From the NCBI GenBank assembly GCA_030642005.1, contig DAOWOP010000055.1, positions 1-14,453 of the forward strand: a DNA stretch of 14,453 nt, given 5' to 3'. Within the stretch, counting starts at the first letter, position 1. The number at the start of each line of letters is the position of its first letter. The position numbers and the translations under genes are program-made. The notes under the pieces are model-generated. The model was not told the DNA's origin. It did no database searches and was given only the letters and a program-made list of their open reading frames with translations. Source of the DNA: Planctomycetales bacterium (GTDB taxonomy: Bacteria; Planctomycetota; Phycisphaerae; SM23-33). Positions 7,496-12,702 of this stretch are shown one piece after another.

Positions 7496-8626
7496 TTATC
7501 GCAAAGCGCTGACTCCGCCGCCGGTCAGCGCGCGTTTGACTTCCTTTTCCACGTCGGACTGTTTGACCATCGAGACGTCGCCGGGGGTTTCCTGGACGCA
7601 TATTCCGTGGGCGGCTCCCCACTGGACGGCTGTTGCTACGTCGTTGCCTTTCATCAGCGCCGCCGCTACGCCCGAGGCGAACGAATCCCCGCCGCCGGTG
7701 CGGTCGGCGATCTCGACGCCCTCGCGGGTAACGGCCAGGTGCAACTTGTCGTCGGCAGTGTCGTAGAGCACCGCGCCCCAGTTAATCCTGTCGGCCGACA
7801 GTGCCGCACGCAGTTGCGTGCCGATGAGTTTCAGGTTCGGATACTTCTCGGCCACCCGTCGGAGCATCTCCGAATACGCTTCCAGCCAGGCCTCGAACGG
7901 CTCGTCCTTGCCGACCTTTTTACACTCTTCGCCGAGCGCATCGTTGAAATCGCTCTGGTTGCCCACGAGGAAATCGCACATCCTGACAATCTGCTGGTTC
8001 TGTTTGCGGGCCTTTTCCTTGTCCGGCTCGACCTTGGAACGATAGTTCAGGTCGAACGACCTGACGGCTCCTGCCGCCTTGGCCGCTTCCATCGCCTCGA
8101 TCGCCACACCGGCCGACGACGGCGAAATCAGCGTATAAATCCCACCCGTGTGAAACCATCGGACGCCTTTGGCGAACAGGCCGGCCCAGTCGAAGTCGCC
8201 GGCGGCGATTTCGCGGATGGCGGTATGGGCGCGGTAATACTCCGTGATGGAAGGAAGCACGCCTTTGCCGCGCCAGGTGAAATTGACGCCGTTATGGAGT
8301 GTGCCCTTGGCGTCGGTCGAGAATTTACCTTTGCCGTTCGTGCTGAACCAGATGATGTTCGTCGTATCGACGCCGGCCTCTCGCATCTGGTTTTCGATGT
8401 TGCGTCCGATGCCGTCATCGACCAGCGCGGTAACCACAGCCGTCCGCAGGCCGAAGCAGTAACTCAGCCCCTCGGCCATGTTCGTCTCGCCGCCGCCGTG
8501 CCAGATTCGTCCGGTCCTTGCCCGCGCCGTCGGCACGTCGCCCGGATCGACTCTCAACATCACCTCGCCCAGCGAAACTTCATCGTAACGACACTCATCA
8601 GCGGATTTAATTTTCAGATCAGCCAC
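7496..8626 (-). CDS. kdgK: PfkB-family sugar kinase, probably 2-keto-3-deoxygluconate (KDG) kinase
   Basis: This 376-residue ribokinase/PfkB-family kinase has the GGGETNMAEGLSYCFGL sugar-binding region at 44-60, FDLNYRSKV at 191-199 (KDG kinases commonly read FDxNYR), VGN at 221-223, and the C-terminal signature DRTGGGDSFASG at 308-319 with catalytic base Asp314. The usual GAGD anion hole is GGGD here. KDG kinase makes KDPG, the substrate of the aldolase encoded downstream, which supports this specificity over fructokinase or ribokinase. It is longer than the typical 300-340 residues, with an extra segment around 233-265. The start is GTG 8626, with CAGGAG 10 nt upstream. It is the first gene of the - strand cluster, behind the promoter at 8808-8835 and a structured leader. 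Confidence 0.82.
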   Translation of the reverse strand: MADLKIKSADECRYDEVSLGEVMLRVDPGDVPTARARTGRIWHGGGETNMAEGLSYCFGLRTAVVTALVDDGIGRNIENQMREAGVDTTNIIWFSTNGKGKFSTDAKGTLHNGVNFTWRGKGVLPSITEYYRAHTAIREIAAGDFDWAGLFAKGVRWFHTGGIYTLISPSSAGVAIEAMEAAKAAGAVRSFDLNYRSKVEPDKEKARKQNQQIVRMCDFLVGNQSDFNDALGEECKKVGKDEPFEAWLEAYSEMLRRVAEKYPNLKLIGTQLRAALSADRINWGAVLYDTADDKLHLAVTREGVEIADRTGGGDSFASGVAAALMKGNDVATAVQWGAAHGICVQETPGDVSMVKQSDVEKEVKRALTGGGVSALR

Positions 8627-8640
8627 AGTTCGTTATCTCC

Positions 8641-8801
8641 TGATTTACTTTACCCCAAAAACCCGGCTAGGCGCCGTGGCCGCTGTGTTCGCGGCCACGC
8701 CAAAACCGACCGGATGCAAACGTGGTCACCCCTAATGGACAGGCAAACACAGCGACCACGCCACCCTGCCTGCCGGCGACATTGCCAAACACACTTGCGA
8801 A
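8641..8801 (-). promoter_or_regulatory. Structured 5' leader of the kinase operon with competing stems (candidate attenuator or riboregulator)
   Basis: The predicted leader runs from about 8801 to the kinase start. In RNA order, segment A (8760-8746) can pair with B (8727-8721) in a 7-bp stem, or with D (8689-8675) in a 15-bp stem with one G-U pair. D also pairs with C (8699-8692) in an 8-bp hairpin with a 9-nt loop. A-B plus C-D excludes A-D, the arrangement of an attenuator or riboswitch expression platform. Downstream is AGCCGGGTTTTTGGGG, then the Shine-Dalgarno. No known riboswitch class was recognised. Confidence 0.4.
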
Positions 8802-8807
8802 TGGAGG

Positions 8808-8835
8808 ATTATAGCATTGACGGAACGACAGTCAA
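8808..8835 (-). promoter_or_regulatory. Sigma70-type promoter of the kinase-GH4-mttB-aldolase cluster
   Basis: On the - strand, TTGACT (8835-8830) and a perfect TATAAT (8813-8808) are separated by 16 bp. The transcription start would fall near 8801, giving a leader of about 175 nt before the kinase GTG at 8626. This is the strongest - strand promoter in the left half of the window. Confidence 0.65.
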
Positions 8836-8878
8836 CCGGAAGAAAAGGCTATAGGGCGACAACGCGATAAAAAAACGA

Positions 8879-9065
8879 ATATTGAATGACGAACCCTGGC
8901 ACGGCAGGCGTGCCGCCCGGCTACGGCGCGCTCCGCCGCGACGAGTGGCCTGACGGCAGGGAACCTGCCCTTTGGGGGTGTCGAATTTAGAAGTAAGGAA
9001 ACAAACTGCTCCCGGGATGTTTTTTTACTTCGAAATTCAAAATTCCCTGCTCGATATTCAACATT
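8879..9065. repeat. Nested AT-rich inverted repeats around a GC-rich core in the divergent spacer
   Basis: The spacer between the kinase start and the ACT gene (8627-9123) has no supported gene. Its middle carries an inner inverted repeat, GAATTTAGAAGTAAGGAAAC (8983-9002) against 9019-9038, 17 of 20 matching. An outer, weaker pair is GAATATTGAATGACGAA (from about 8879) against the segment ending near 9065. Between them is a GC-rich core with small hairpins, GGCACG/CGTGCC near 8897-8913 and GCAGG/CCTGC near 8957-8969. It looks like a composite intergenic repeat; whether it recurs in the genome is unknown. Confidence 0.45.
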
Positions 9066-9108
9066 CTCTTTTTCGTCTTTCTTCCTTTCCTCGGGACCTT
9101 TTGAAGGT

Positions 9109-9114
9109 TATAGT
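9109..9114 (+). promoter_or_regulatory. Candidate -10 box of the ACT-domain gene (leaderless)
   Basis: TATAGT ends 9 nt before ATG 9124, and there is no Shine-Dalgarno sequence before that ATG. If this is the -10 box, transcription starts at or within a few nt of the start codon. No convincing -35 box is visible. Confidence 0.35.
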
Positions 9115-9123
9115 ATCTCCGTT

Positions 9124-9585
9124 ATGACCACGTCCGGACCTCAAATCGAGCGAGCGTACGAAACCCCGTTTATCCGCCAGTTCAATATCTTCATGCCCAA
9201 CCGCGTCGGCAGGCTCAGTGAGTTGCTGACCCTTCTGGATGAGGCGGAGGTCGAAGTGGCAGGCCTGTCAGTGGTGGATTCTGCCGACTGGGCTGTGGTG
9301 CGTATGATCTTCACCGACGTAGGCAGGGCACGTGTGAAAATCACCGATGCCGGCGTATCCTTCACCGAGTCCGACGTTCTGGCCGTTGCGCTGGACGATA
9401 TCGACACCTTCAGCCGGGTCTGCAAGGCGATCGTGGCGGCGGAACTGAACATACAGTTCGCCTACCCGCTTTTCATCCGGCACAACGACTACCCCGTCCT
9501 GGCGTTTCACACCGACGATCACGTCCTGACCGCACAGGTGCTGACAAAACGTGGCTTCACGCTGCTGGACCACGAAGATATGTAA
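9124..9585 (+). CDS. Two-ACT-domain protein (putative amino-acid-binding regulator)
   Basis: This 153-residue protein consists of two ACT domains. The first spans about residues 17-75 (FNIFMPNRVGRLSELLTLLDEAEVEVAGLSVVDSADWAVVRMIF) and the second about 88-148 (LAVALDDIDTFSRVCKAIVAAELNIQFAYPLFI). ACT domains bind amino acids and usually regulate enzymes; stand-alone tandem-ACT proteins are common but mostly uncharacterised. No catalytic domain or membrane segment is present. I chose ATG 9124 because the domain begins soon after; no ribosome-binding site is visible and a TATAGT box 9 nt upstream suggests a leaderless transcript. The stop codon TAA forms the first three bases of a 7-bp duplicated target of the inserted element that follows. 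The ligand and partner are unknown. Confidence 0.85.
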   Translation: MTTSGPQIERAYETPFIRQFNIFMPNRVGRLSELLTLLDEAEVEVAGLSVVDSADWAVVRMIFTDVGRARVKITDAGVSFTESDVLAVALDDIDTFSRVCKAIVAAELNIQFAYPLFIRHNDYPVLAFHTDDHVLTAQVLTKRGFTLLDHEDM

Positions 9586-9589
9586 GGTG

Positions 9590-9863
9590 CTCAAACTGAC
9601 CGATTTTATTCGGGATTAGAGAATCCGAGGAATTTCAGAAAGTCTTATCTATAAGGAATCTATAAAATGTCTAATGACCAATGTCCAATGACCAACCAAT
9701 GACCAATGTCTAATACCTAAAATCATCGCCGCGTTTTTTATAGTCATTGGGCATTAGACATTCATTAGACATTGGTCATTGGGCATTAGACATTTATGCG
9801 TTCGGCGTATAATAATATCAAATCCTGTAATTTTGTTCTGTTTTCAAGAACGGTCAGTTTGGG
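9590..9863. mobile_element. MITE-like non-coding insertion element, 274 bp
   Basis: The ends are inverted repeats: CTCAAACTGACCG (9590-9602) and the complement of CCCAAACTGACCG (9851-9863), 12 of 13 matching. Directly outside them is the 7-bp direct repeat TAAGGTG (9583-9589 and 9864-9870), as expected for a target-site duplication. Removing the element and one TAAGGTG joins the ACT gene stop directly to its terminator hairpin, which is a natural empty site. The interior is AT-rich, has no open frame of note, and holds a second inverted repeat. No transposase is nearby, so it would be a non-autonomous element. The mobilising family is unknown. Confidence 0.65.
9660..9800. repeat. Inverted array of ATGTCTAATG/CCAATGACCAATG units inside the element
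   Basis: The left half (9665-9715) and right half (9743-9797) are built from variants of the same words, ATGTCTAATG and CCAATGACCAATG, in opposite orientation. The outermost arms, ATAAAATGTCTAATG (9662-9676) and the complement of ATAAATGTCTAATG (9784-9797), match almost perfectly. A central GCGTTTTTTATA spacer separates the halves. The transcript would fold into a long imperfect hairpin. Unit spacing is irregular, so this is not a CRISPR. Confidence 0.6.
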
Positions 9864-9869
9864 TAAGGT

Positions 9870-9902
9870 GGCGGACTGGTTCGGAAGCCCGCCTTTCTTT
9901 TT
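9870..9902 (+). terminator. Rho-independent terminator of the ACT-domain gene
   Basis: A GC-rich hairpin with GGCGG (9870-9874) pairing to CCGCC (9889-9893), extended past one mismatch by two pairs, is followed by TTTCTTTTT (9894-9902). It now lies 285 bp after the ACT gene stop, but would be adjacent to it without the inserted element. Confidence 0.6.
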
Positions 9903-9943
9903 GAATAATGAATGTCGTATCACGCGCGTTATTCATTATTCAA
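9901..9943. repeat. Perfect 13-bp inverted repeat TTGAATAATGAAT
   Basis: TTGAATAATGAAT (9901-9913) is the exact complement of ATTCATTATTCAA (9931-9943), with a 17-nt loop. It begins inside the T-tract of the terminator. The stretch from 9944 to 10075 holds nothing else I can support except the ribosome-binding site of the next gene; an open frame through it in phase with the protease lacks signal-peptide sense and is not taken as coding. Confidence 0.5.
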
Positions 9944-10075
9944 TTTCTTCTGCTTATCTTTAGTGTTAGCAAACTCCCCCTTCTCTTCTACCGATATACC
10001 CCCTTGAACCTGAACCGATCCTGCTGGAGGAATCGGACCTCAATGCCCTCGGAGGCCTTTTTCGGAGTTACGAAA

Positions 10076-10921
10076 ATGAGAAGCGACCTGCACTATTGGA
10101 TTTGCGGAAGTTTGGCGTTCTTTGCGGTGATTTGTGCATTCCCTGTTTCTTCATCAGCCATTGTGGTTTGTGATGACCCCGCCTATCACGAGTATGATTC
10201 GATGCCCGAACTGGAGGGCGTCGGGTATTTATCCTCGGCTGGTGGAACGACCGGCGTACTGATCAGCCCGGTTCATGTTCTGACCGCCAGCCACGCCGTT
10301 GGAAGCATTTCCGGACATACTTTTACATTGTACACCGCCTCCGGCTCCGAATCGTTCGGACTCATCGAGAAATATGTTCACCCATACAAAGACCTTGCCG
10401 TTGTCCTTCTGGACAGGAGCACCGGCCTGCCCGGTTACCAGGTCAATTCCCAGACGAACGAGATCGGAAGCGAAGTTATTATCGTCGGCTTCGGTGAAAG
10501 TGGAACCGGTATGCCGGAGCCGGGCGAATACCCAAGGGGCACCGGACGCTATGGAGGCAATCAGATCGACAGGTCCATCTCCGGCTACCTGGTGTTCGAT
10601 TTTGACGAACCGGCCGGCGGAGGCCGAAACCCGCCCGAAGGAACTAGCGAGTCCATGATTGCAAAGGGCGATTCAGGCGGACCTTCTTTTATCGTCGAAG
10701 CAGGCAAACTGAAGATCGTCGGAATCCACGTCGCTGTTATGGACTCCGACGGCGACTCGATCTACCCCGAATACGGCGACAATGGATACGACGTCCGTAT
10801 CAGCGCGTATTCAGAATGGATAGTCCAGCAGATTCCCGAGCCGGGAACGCTGATTATCATCATGGCCGGCAGCTTTGCGCTGACGCTTCGACCCAGACGA
10901 AAGAATCCCGGCGCAGAATAA
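10076..10921 (+). CDS. Secreted trypsin-like serine protease with PEP-CTERM sorting signal
   Basis: This 281-residue protein has a Sec-type signal peptide at about 1-28 (YWICGSLAFFAVICAFPVSSSA). The trypsin-fold core follows with the catalytic triad: His73 in GVLISPVHVLTASHAV, Asp106 in KDLAVVLL and Ser200 in AKGDSGGPSF. The C-terminus is a PEP-CTERM signal: IPEPG at 253-257, a hydrophobic stretch, then RPRRK. PEP-CTERM proteins are exported, processed by an exosortase and usually end up in the envelope or exopolysaccharide matrix. ATG 10076 is chosen because GGAG lies 8 nt upstream and it gives a clean signal peptide; an in-frame ATG at 10043 and the frame upstream to 9908 are less likely. 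The natural substrate is unknown. No exosortase gene is in the window. Confidence 0.9.
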   Translation: MRSDLHYWICGSLAFFAVICAFPVSSSAIVVCDDPAYHEYDSMPELEGVGYLSSAGGTTGVLISPVHVLTASHAVGSISGHTFTLYTASGSESFGLIEKYVHPYKDLAVVLLDRSTGLPGYQVNSQTNEIGSEVIIVGFGESGTGMPEPGEYPRGTGRYGGNQIDRSISGYLVFDFDEPAGGGRNPPEGTSESMIAKGDSGGPSFIVEAGKLKIVGIHVAVMDSDGDSIYPEYGDNGYDVRISAYSEWIVQQIPEPGTLIIIMAGSFALTLRPRRKNPGAE

Positions 10922-10952
10922 GGGCGAGCCACCTTTTCGGGGTAACTCGCCC
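10922..10952. terminator. Shared hairpin between convergent PEP-CTERM genes
   Basis: GGGCGAG (10922-10928) pairs with CTCGCCC (10946-10952), with an inner ACC/GGT stem. It begins one base after the protease stop and lies 35 bp from the end of the convergent gene. No T-tract follows on either strand, so a bidirectional terminator or 3' end stabiliser is inferred only. Confidence 0.4.
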
Positions 10953-10986
10953 GTAACGTACTACTCAATCTCCCGACAATCCGAAT

Positions 10987-11613
10987 TTACCTACATCGGC
11001 GGCGGATCAGCGCCAGAGGAATACCTAGCGCTATCAGCGTCAGCGTTACCGGTTCGGGGATATCCACGGATCCGAAGATCTGGTCGTCGTTGCCCCAACC
11101 GGTATCATCCAACTGCCCGAAGAAAGTGAAATTCGTCAGCGACAGGAGACGACCGTCGATAATTTTTATCTCCAGCCCGCCGGTAAGGTTGTCCGAACCG
11201 AGCATTGCCTCGTAGTGCGTTCCGTAAACCAACTCCGTACCGTCGAGGAGGACATTGGATACCGCACCGTCGTCCAGGATAATGATAAGCGAGACGTCGT
11301 CGGAGCCCGCGACCTGAAAAACCCCGTAAAAGAGCGTCATATCCGATATCGACGTGGTCCCACCGTCGGTCGCCACCGGCCCACCATGAACCTCCAGACC
11401 CATCCAGAAATACCCGTCATAAAGGTCAAAGTTGACAGACTTGATGTCCAGGTTGTCCGGGATAACGGCCTCATTGCCGCCGAGATCGATTACCGTCGCG
11501 TAATACGAGTCGTCGCCGTCGATGTTCCCATCAAAATCAATGGGCGAAGCCGATGCCGTTACCGAAATGAACAATCCTACCGATAGAGCAACCAGAAACC
11601 TTGAGCTGAGCAT
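10987..11613 (-). CDS. PEP-CTERM sorting-domain protein of unknown function
   Basis: This 208-residue secreted protein has a signal peptide at about 1-23 (FLVALSVGLFISVTASAS) and a PEP-CTERM tail: IPEP at 185-188, a hydrophobic segment (TLTLIALGIPLALI), then RRRCR. The middle is Asp- and Gly-rich with alternating hydrophobics, suggesting a beta-sandwich. An acidic stretch DFDGNIDGDD near 26-35 could bind calcium. No catalytic motif is recognised. ATG 11613 is preferred because AAGGAG lies 8 nt upstream; the longer frame to 11646 lacks this. A good promoter lies at 11739-11767. It converges with the PEP-CTERM protease gene, and both products are probably exported by the same exosortase system encoded elsewhere. 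Confidence 0.85.
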   Translation of the reverse strand: MLSSRFLVALSVGLFISVTASASPIDFDGNIDGDDSYYATVIDLGGNEAVIPDNLDIKSVNFDLYDGYFWMGLEVHGGPVATDGGTTSISDMTLFYGVFQVAGSDDVSLIIILDDGAVSNVLLDGTELVYGTHYEAMLGSDNLTGGLEIKIIDGRLLSLTNFTFFGQLDDTGWGNDDQIFGSVDIPEPVTLTLIALGIPLALIRRRCR

Positions 11614-11676
11614 TTTGCGCACTCCTTCTTTTTCCTCGCGAGGCAATTATGGTTGATTAAGCACTACGGGCATCAA

Positions 11677-11707
11677 TGAGCACTATGAGCATGAGCATAA
11701 CTGAGCA
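11677..11707. repeat. Four TGAGCA repeats in the leader of the PEP-CTERM gene
   Basis: TGAGCA occurs at 11677, 11686, 11692 and 11702, between the promoter and the start codon of the - strand PEP-CTERM gene. The spacing (9, 6 and 10 bp) is irregular. It could be a protein-binding site or a simple short-repeat expansion. Confidence 0.3.
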
Positions 11708-11738
11708 ACTCGCCTTCACTTACTGATGCTATAAATAT

Positions 11739-11767
11739 ATCATATCCGAAAATTCCGTTTTTGTCAA
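11739..11767 (-). promoter_or_regulatory. Sigma70-type promoter of the PEP-CTERM gene
   Basis: On the - strand, a perfect TTGACA (11767-11762) and TATGAT (11744-11739) are 17 bp apart. The start of transcription would be near 11732, leaving a leader of about 118 nt. No sigma54-type -24/-12 site of the kind described for some PEP-CTERM regulons was seen. Confidence 0.65.
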
Positions 11768-11830
11768 GGCCCAAATCCGGATTTTTTCTTTTTTTTTACA
11801 CTCAAACCGACCGATTTTTGTGGCCCGGAA

Positions 11831-11846
11831 GGGCGTCAAATCGCCC
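11831..11846 (-). terminator. Possible hairpin terminator of the HD-domain gene
   Basis: GGGCG and CGCCC (11831-11835, 11842-11846) form a short stem with a 6-nt loop, 47 bp after the HD gene stop on the - strand. No T-tract follows on that strand, so the call is weak. Confidence 0.25.
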
Positions 11847-11892
11847 ATTTCGCAGGAAAGGGGGTATGACGTCAGGCTTTTGGGCGCGGAGA

Positions 11893-12483
11893 TCACACCG
11901 TCGCCGAAGCGGATTCGTCCTTCTGCACTTCATCAGCTGCTTCTCGCATTGCCATTATGACGTCGGTTATCAGGTCGGTCCGTTCCATGCCGAGCATCCC
12001 GGCCCCCTTGTCAATAACCGACCGGTCAACGCCGGCGGCGAAACGCTTGTCCTTCCACTTCTTCTTGACGGACTTGGCTGTCAGGTCCATCACGCTCTTT
12101 GACGGGCGAACCAGCGCGGTGGCTGCCACCAGGCCGGTGAGTTCATCGACGGCGAAAAGGGCCTTCTCCATCTCGCTGGTCGGCTCGACGTCCGAGCAAA
12201 GCCCCCACCCGTGCGAGACGACGGCGCGGATTAAATCCTCGCCCCAGCCGTTTTCGCTCAAAATCTCGCGAGCCTTCTGACAGTGCTGGTCGGGGAACTG
12301 CTCGTAATCAACGTCGTGAATCAACCCGACGACGCCCCATATTTCCTCGTCCTGACTCCGCTTGCGTGCGAAATATCGCATCACAGCCTCAACGGCCAGG
12401 GCGTGTTTTATCGCACGCTCGCTGCTGTTGTACTGCTTCAGAAGTGTAAAGGCCTCTTCACGCGTGGGAATGGCGGATTGCAT
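11893..12483 (-). CDS. HD-domain metal-dependent phosphohydrolase
   Basis: This 196-residue protein has the HD-domain metal ligands in order: His27 (AIKHALAVEAVM), His56-Asp57 in GLIHDVDYEQFP, His91 in VVSHGWG, and Asp113 in ALFAVDELTGLV. HD proteins of this small, single-domain kind hydrolyse phosphate esters of nucleotides or related metabolites. The LIHDVDYEQFP...HC...EILSENGW pattern resembles bacterial HDIG hydrolases annotated only by domain. ATG 12483 is preceded by CAGGAG 8 nt upstream, a clear ribosome-binding site. No membrane segment or extra signalling domain is present. The gene is divergent from the FAD-type oxidoreductase gene across a 219-bp spacer. The substrate is unknown. 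Confidence 0.88.
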   Translation of the reverse strand: MQSAIPTREEAFTLLKQYNSSERAIKHALAVEAVMRYFARKRSQDEEIWGVVGLIHDVDYEQFPDQHCQKAREILSENGWGEDLIRAVVSHGWGLCSDVEPTSEMEKALFAVDELTGLVAATALVRPSKSVMDLTAKSVKKKWKDKRFAAGVDRSVIDKGAGMLGMERTDLITDVIMAMREAADEVQKDESASATV

Positions 12484-12505
12484 TGCTTTTTCTCCTGTTC
12501 CGTAT

Positions 12506-12547
12506 CACGAATTACACGAAATTAGTTCACGAATTGCACGAATTATA
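12506..12547 (-). promoter_or_regulatory. CACGAATT repeat cluster and -10 box upstream of the HD gene
   Basis: CACGAA occurs at 12506, 12515, 12528 and 12537, two similar 22-bp units each holding a pair 9 bp apart. Immediately beyond, a perfect TATAAT (12547-12542 on the - strand) is a candidate -10 box for the HD gene with a leader of about 50 nt that contains the repeats. No good -35 is visible. The repeats could be an operator or a dispersed repeat. Confidence 0.35.
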
Positions 12548-12560
12548 AAAAATCCAGAAT

Positions 12561-12600
12561 ACTGCGAAGCGGCAAGCCGCACGGCTTGCCGCTTCGCAGT
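12561..12600. repeat. Perfect 19-bp palindrome (40 bp with 2-bp centre)
   Basis: ACTGCGAAGCGGCAAGCCG (12561-12579) is followed by CA and its exact complement (12582-12600). It lies in the spacer between divergent genes, upstream of both, so it does not terminate either. It would form a very stable hairpin or cruciform and may be a REP-like dispersed palindrome. Confidence 0.7.
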
Positions 12601-12663
12601 AACGTTGAGAATTTTCGCATGGCCTGAATACATCAAATTGGGTGTTACAGACCACTGCATTGC

Positions 12664-12692
12664 TTGCGGATATGGCCGGACGCGAATATAGT
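12664..12692 (+). promoter_or_regulatory. Candidate promoter of the oxidoreductase gene (near-leaderless)
   Basis: TTGCGG (12664-12669) and TATAGT (12687-12692) are 17 bp apart. The transcription start would fall about 3-4 nt before ATG 12703, which lacks a Shine-Dalgarno sequence. Confidence 0.35.
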
Positions 12693-12702
12693 TCCTTACA
12701 CA

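Noticed and set aside
7607..8854. A 415-codon open frame on the + strand opposite the kinase gene and its leader
   Set aside because: It is antisense to a clear PfkB kinase, shows no family features and would run through the promoter and leader structures.
9665..9797. Possible CRISPR array because of repeated words
   Set aside because: The repeated words face each other as an inverted array, are only 10-20 bp, have irregular or no spacers, and no cas gene is near.
9908..10075. N-terminal 56 residues ahead of the protease signal peptide
   Set aside because: ATG 10076 has a well-placed GGAG and begins a standard signal peptide; the upstream stretch overlaps an inverted repeat and would bury the signal peptide.
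11770..11800. AAATCCGGATTT followed by a T-rich run as a + strand terminator
   Set aside because: The palindrome has no loop and no + strand gene ends near it; it lies just upstream of a - strand promoter.
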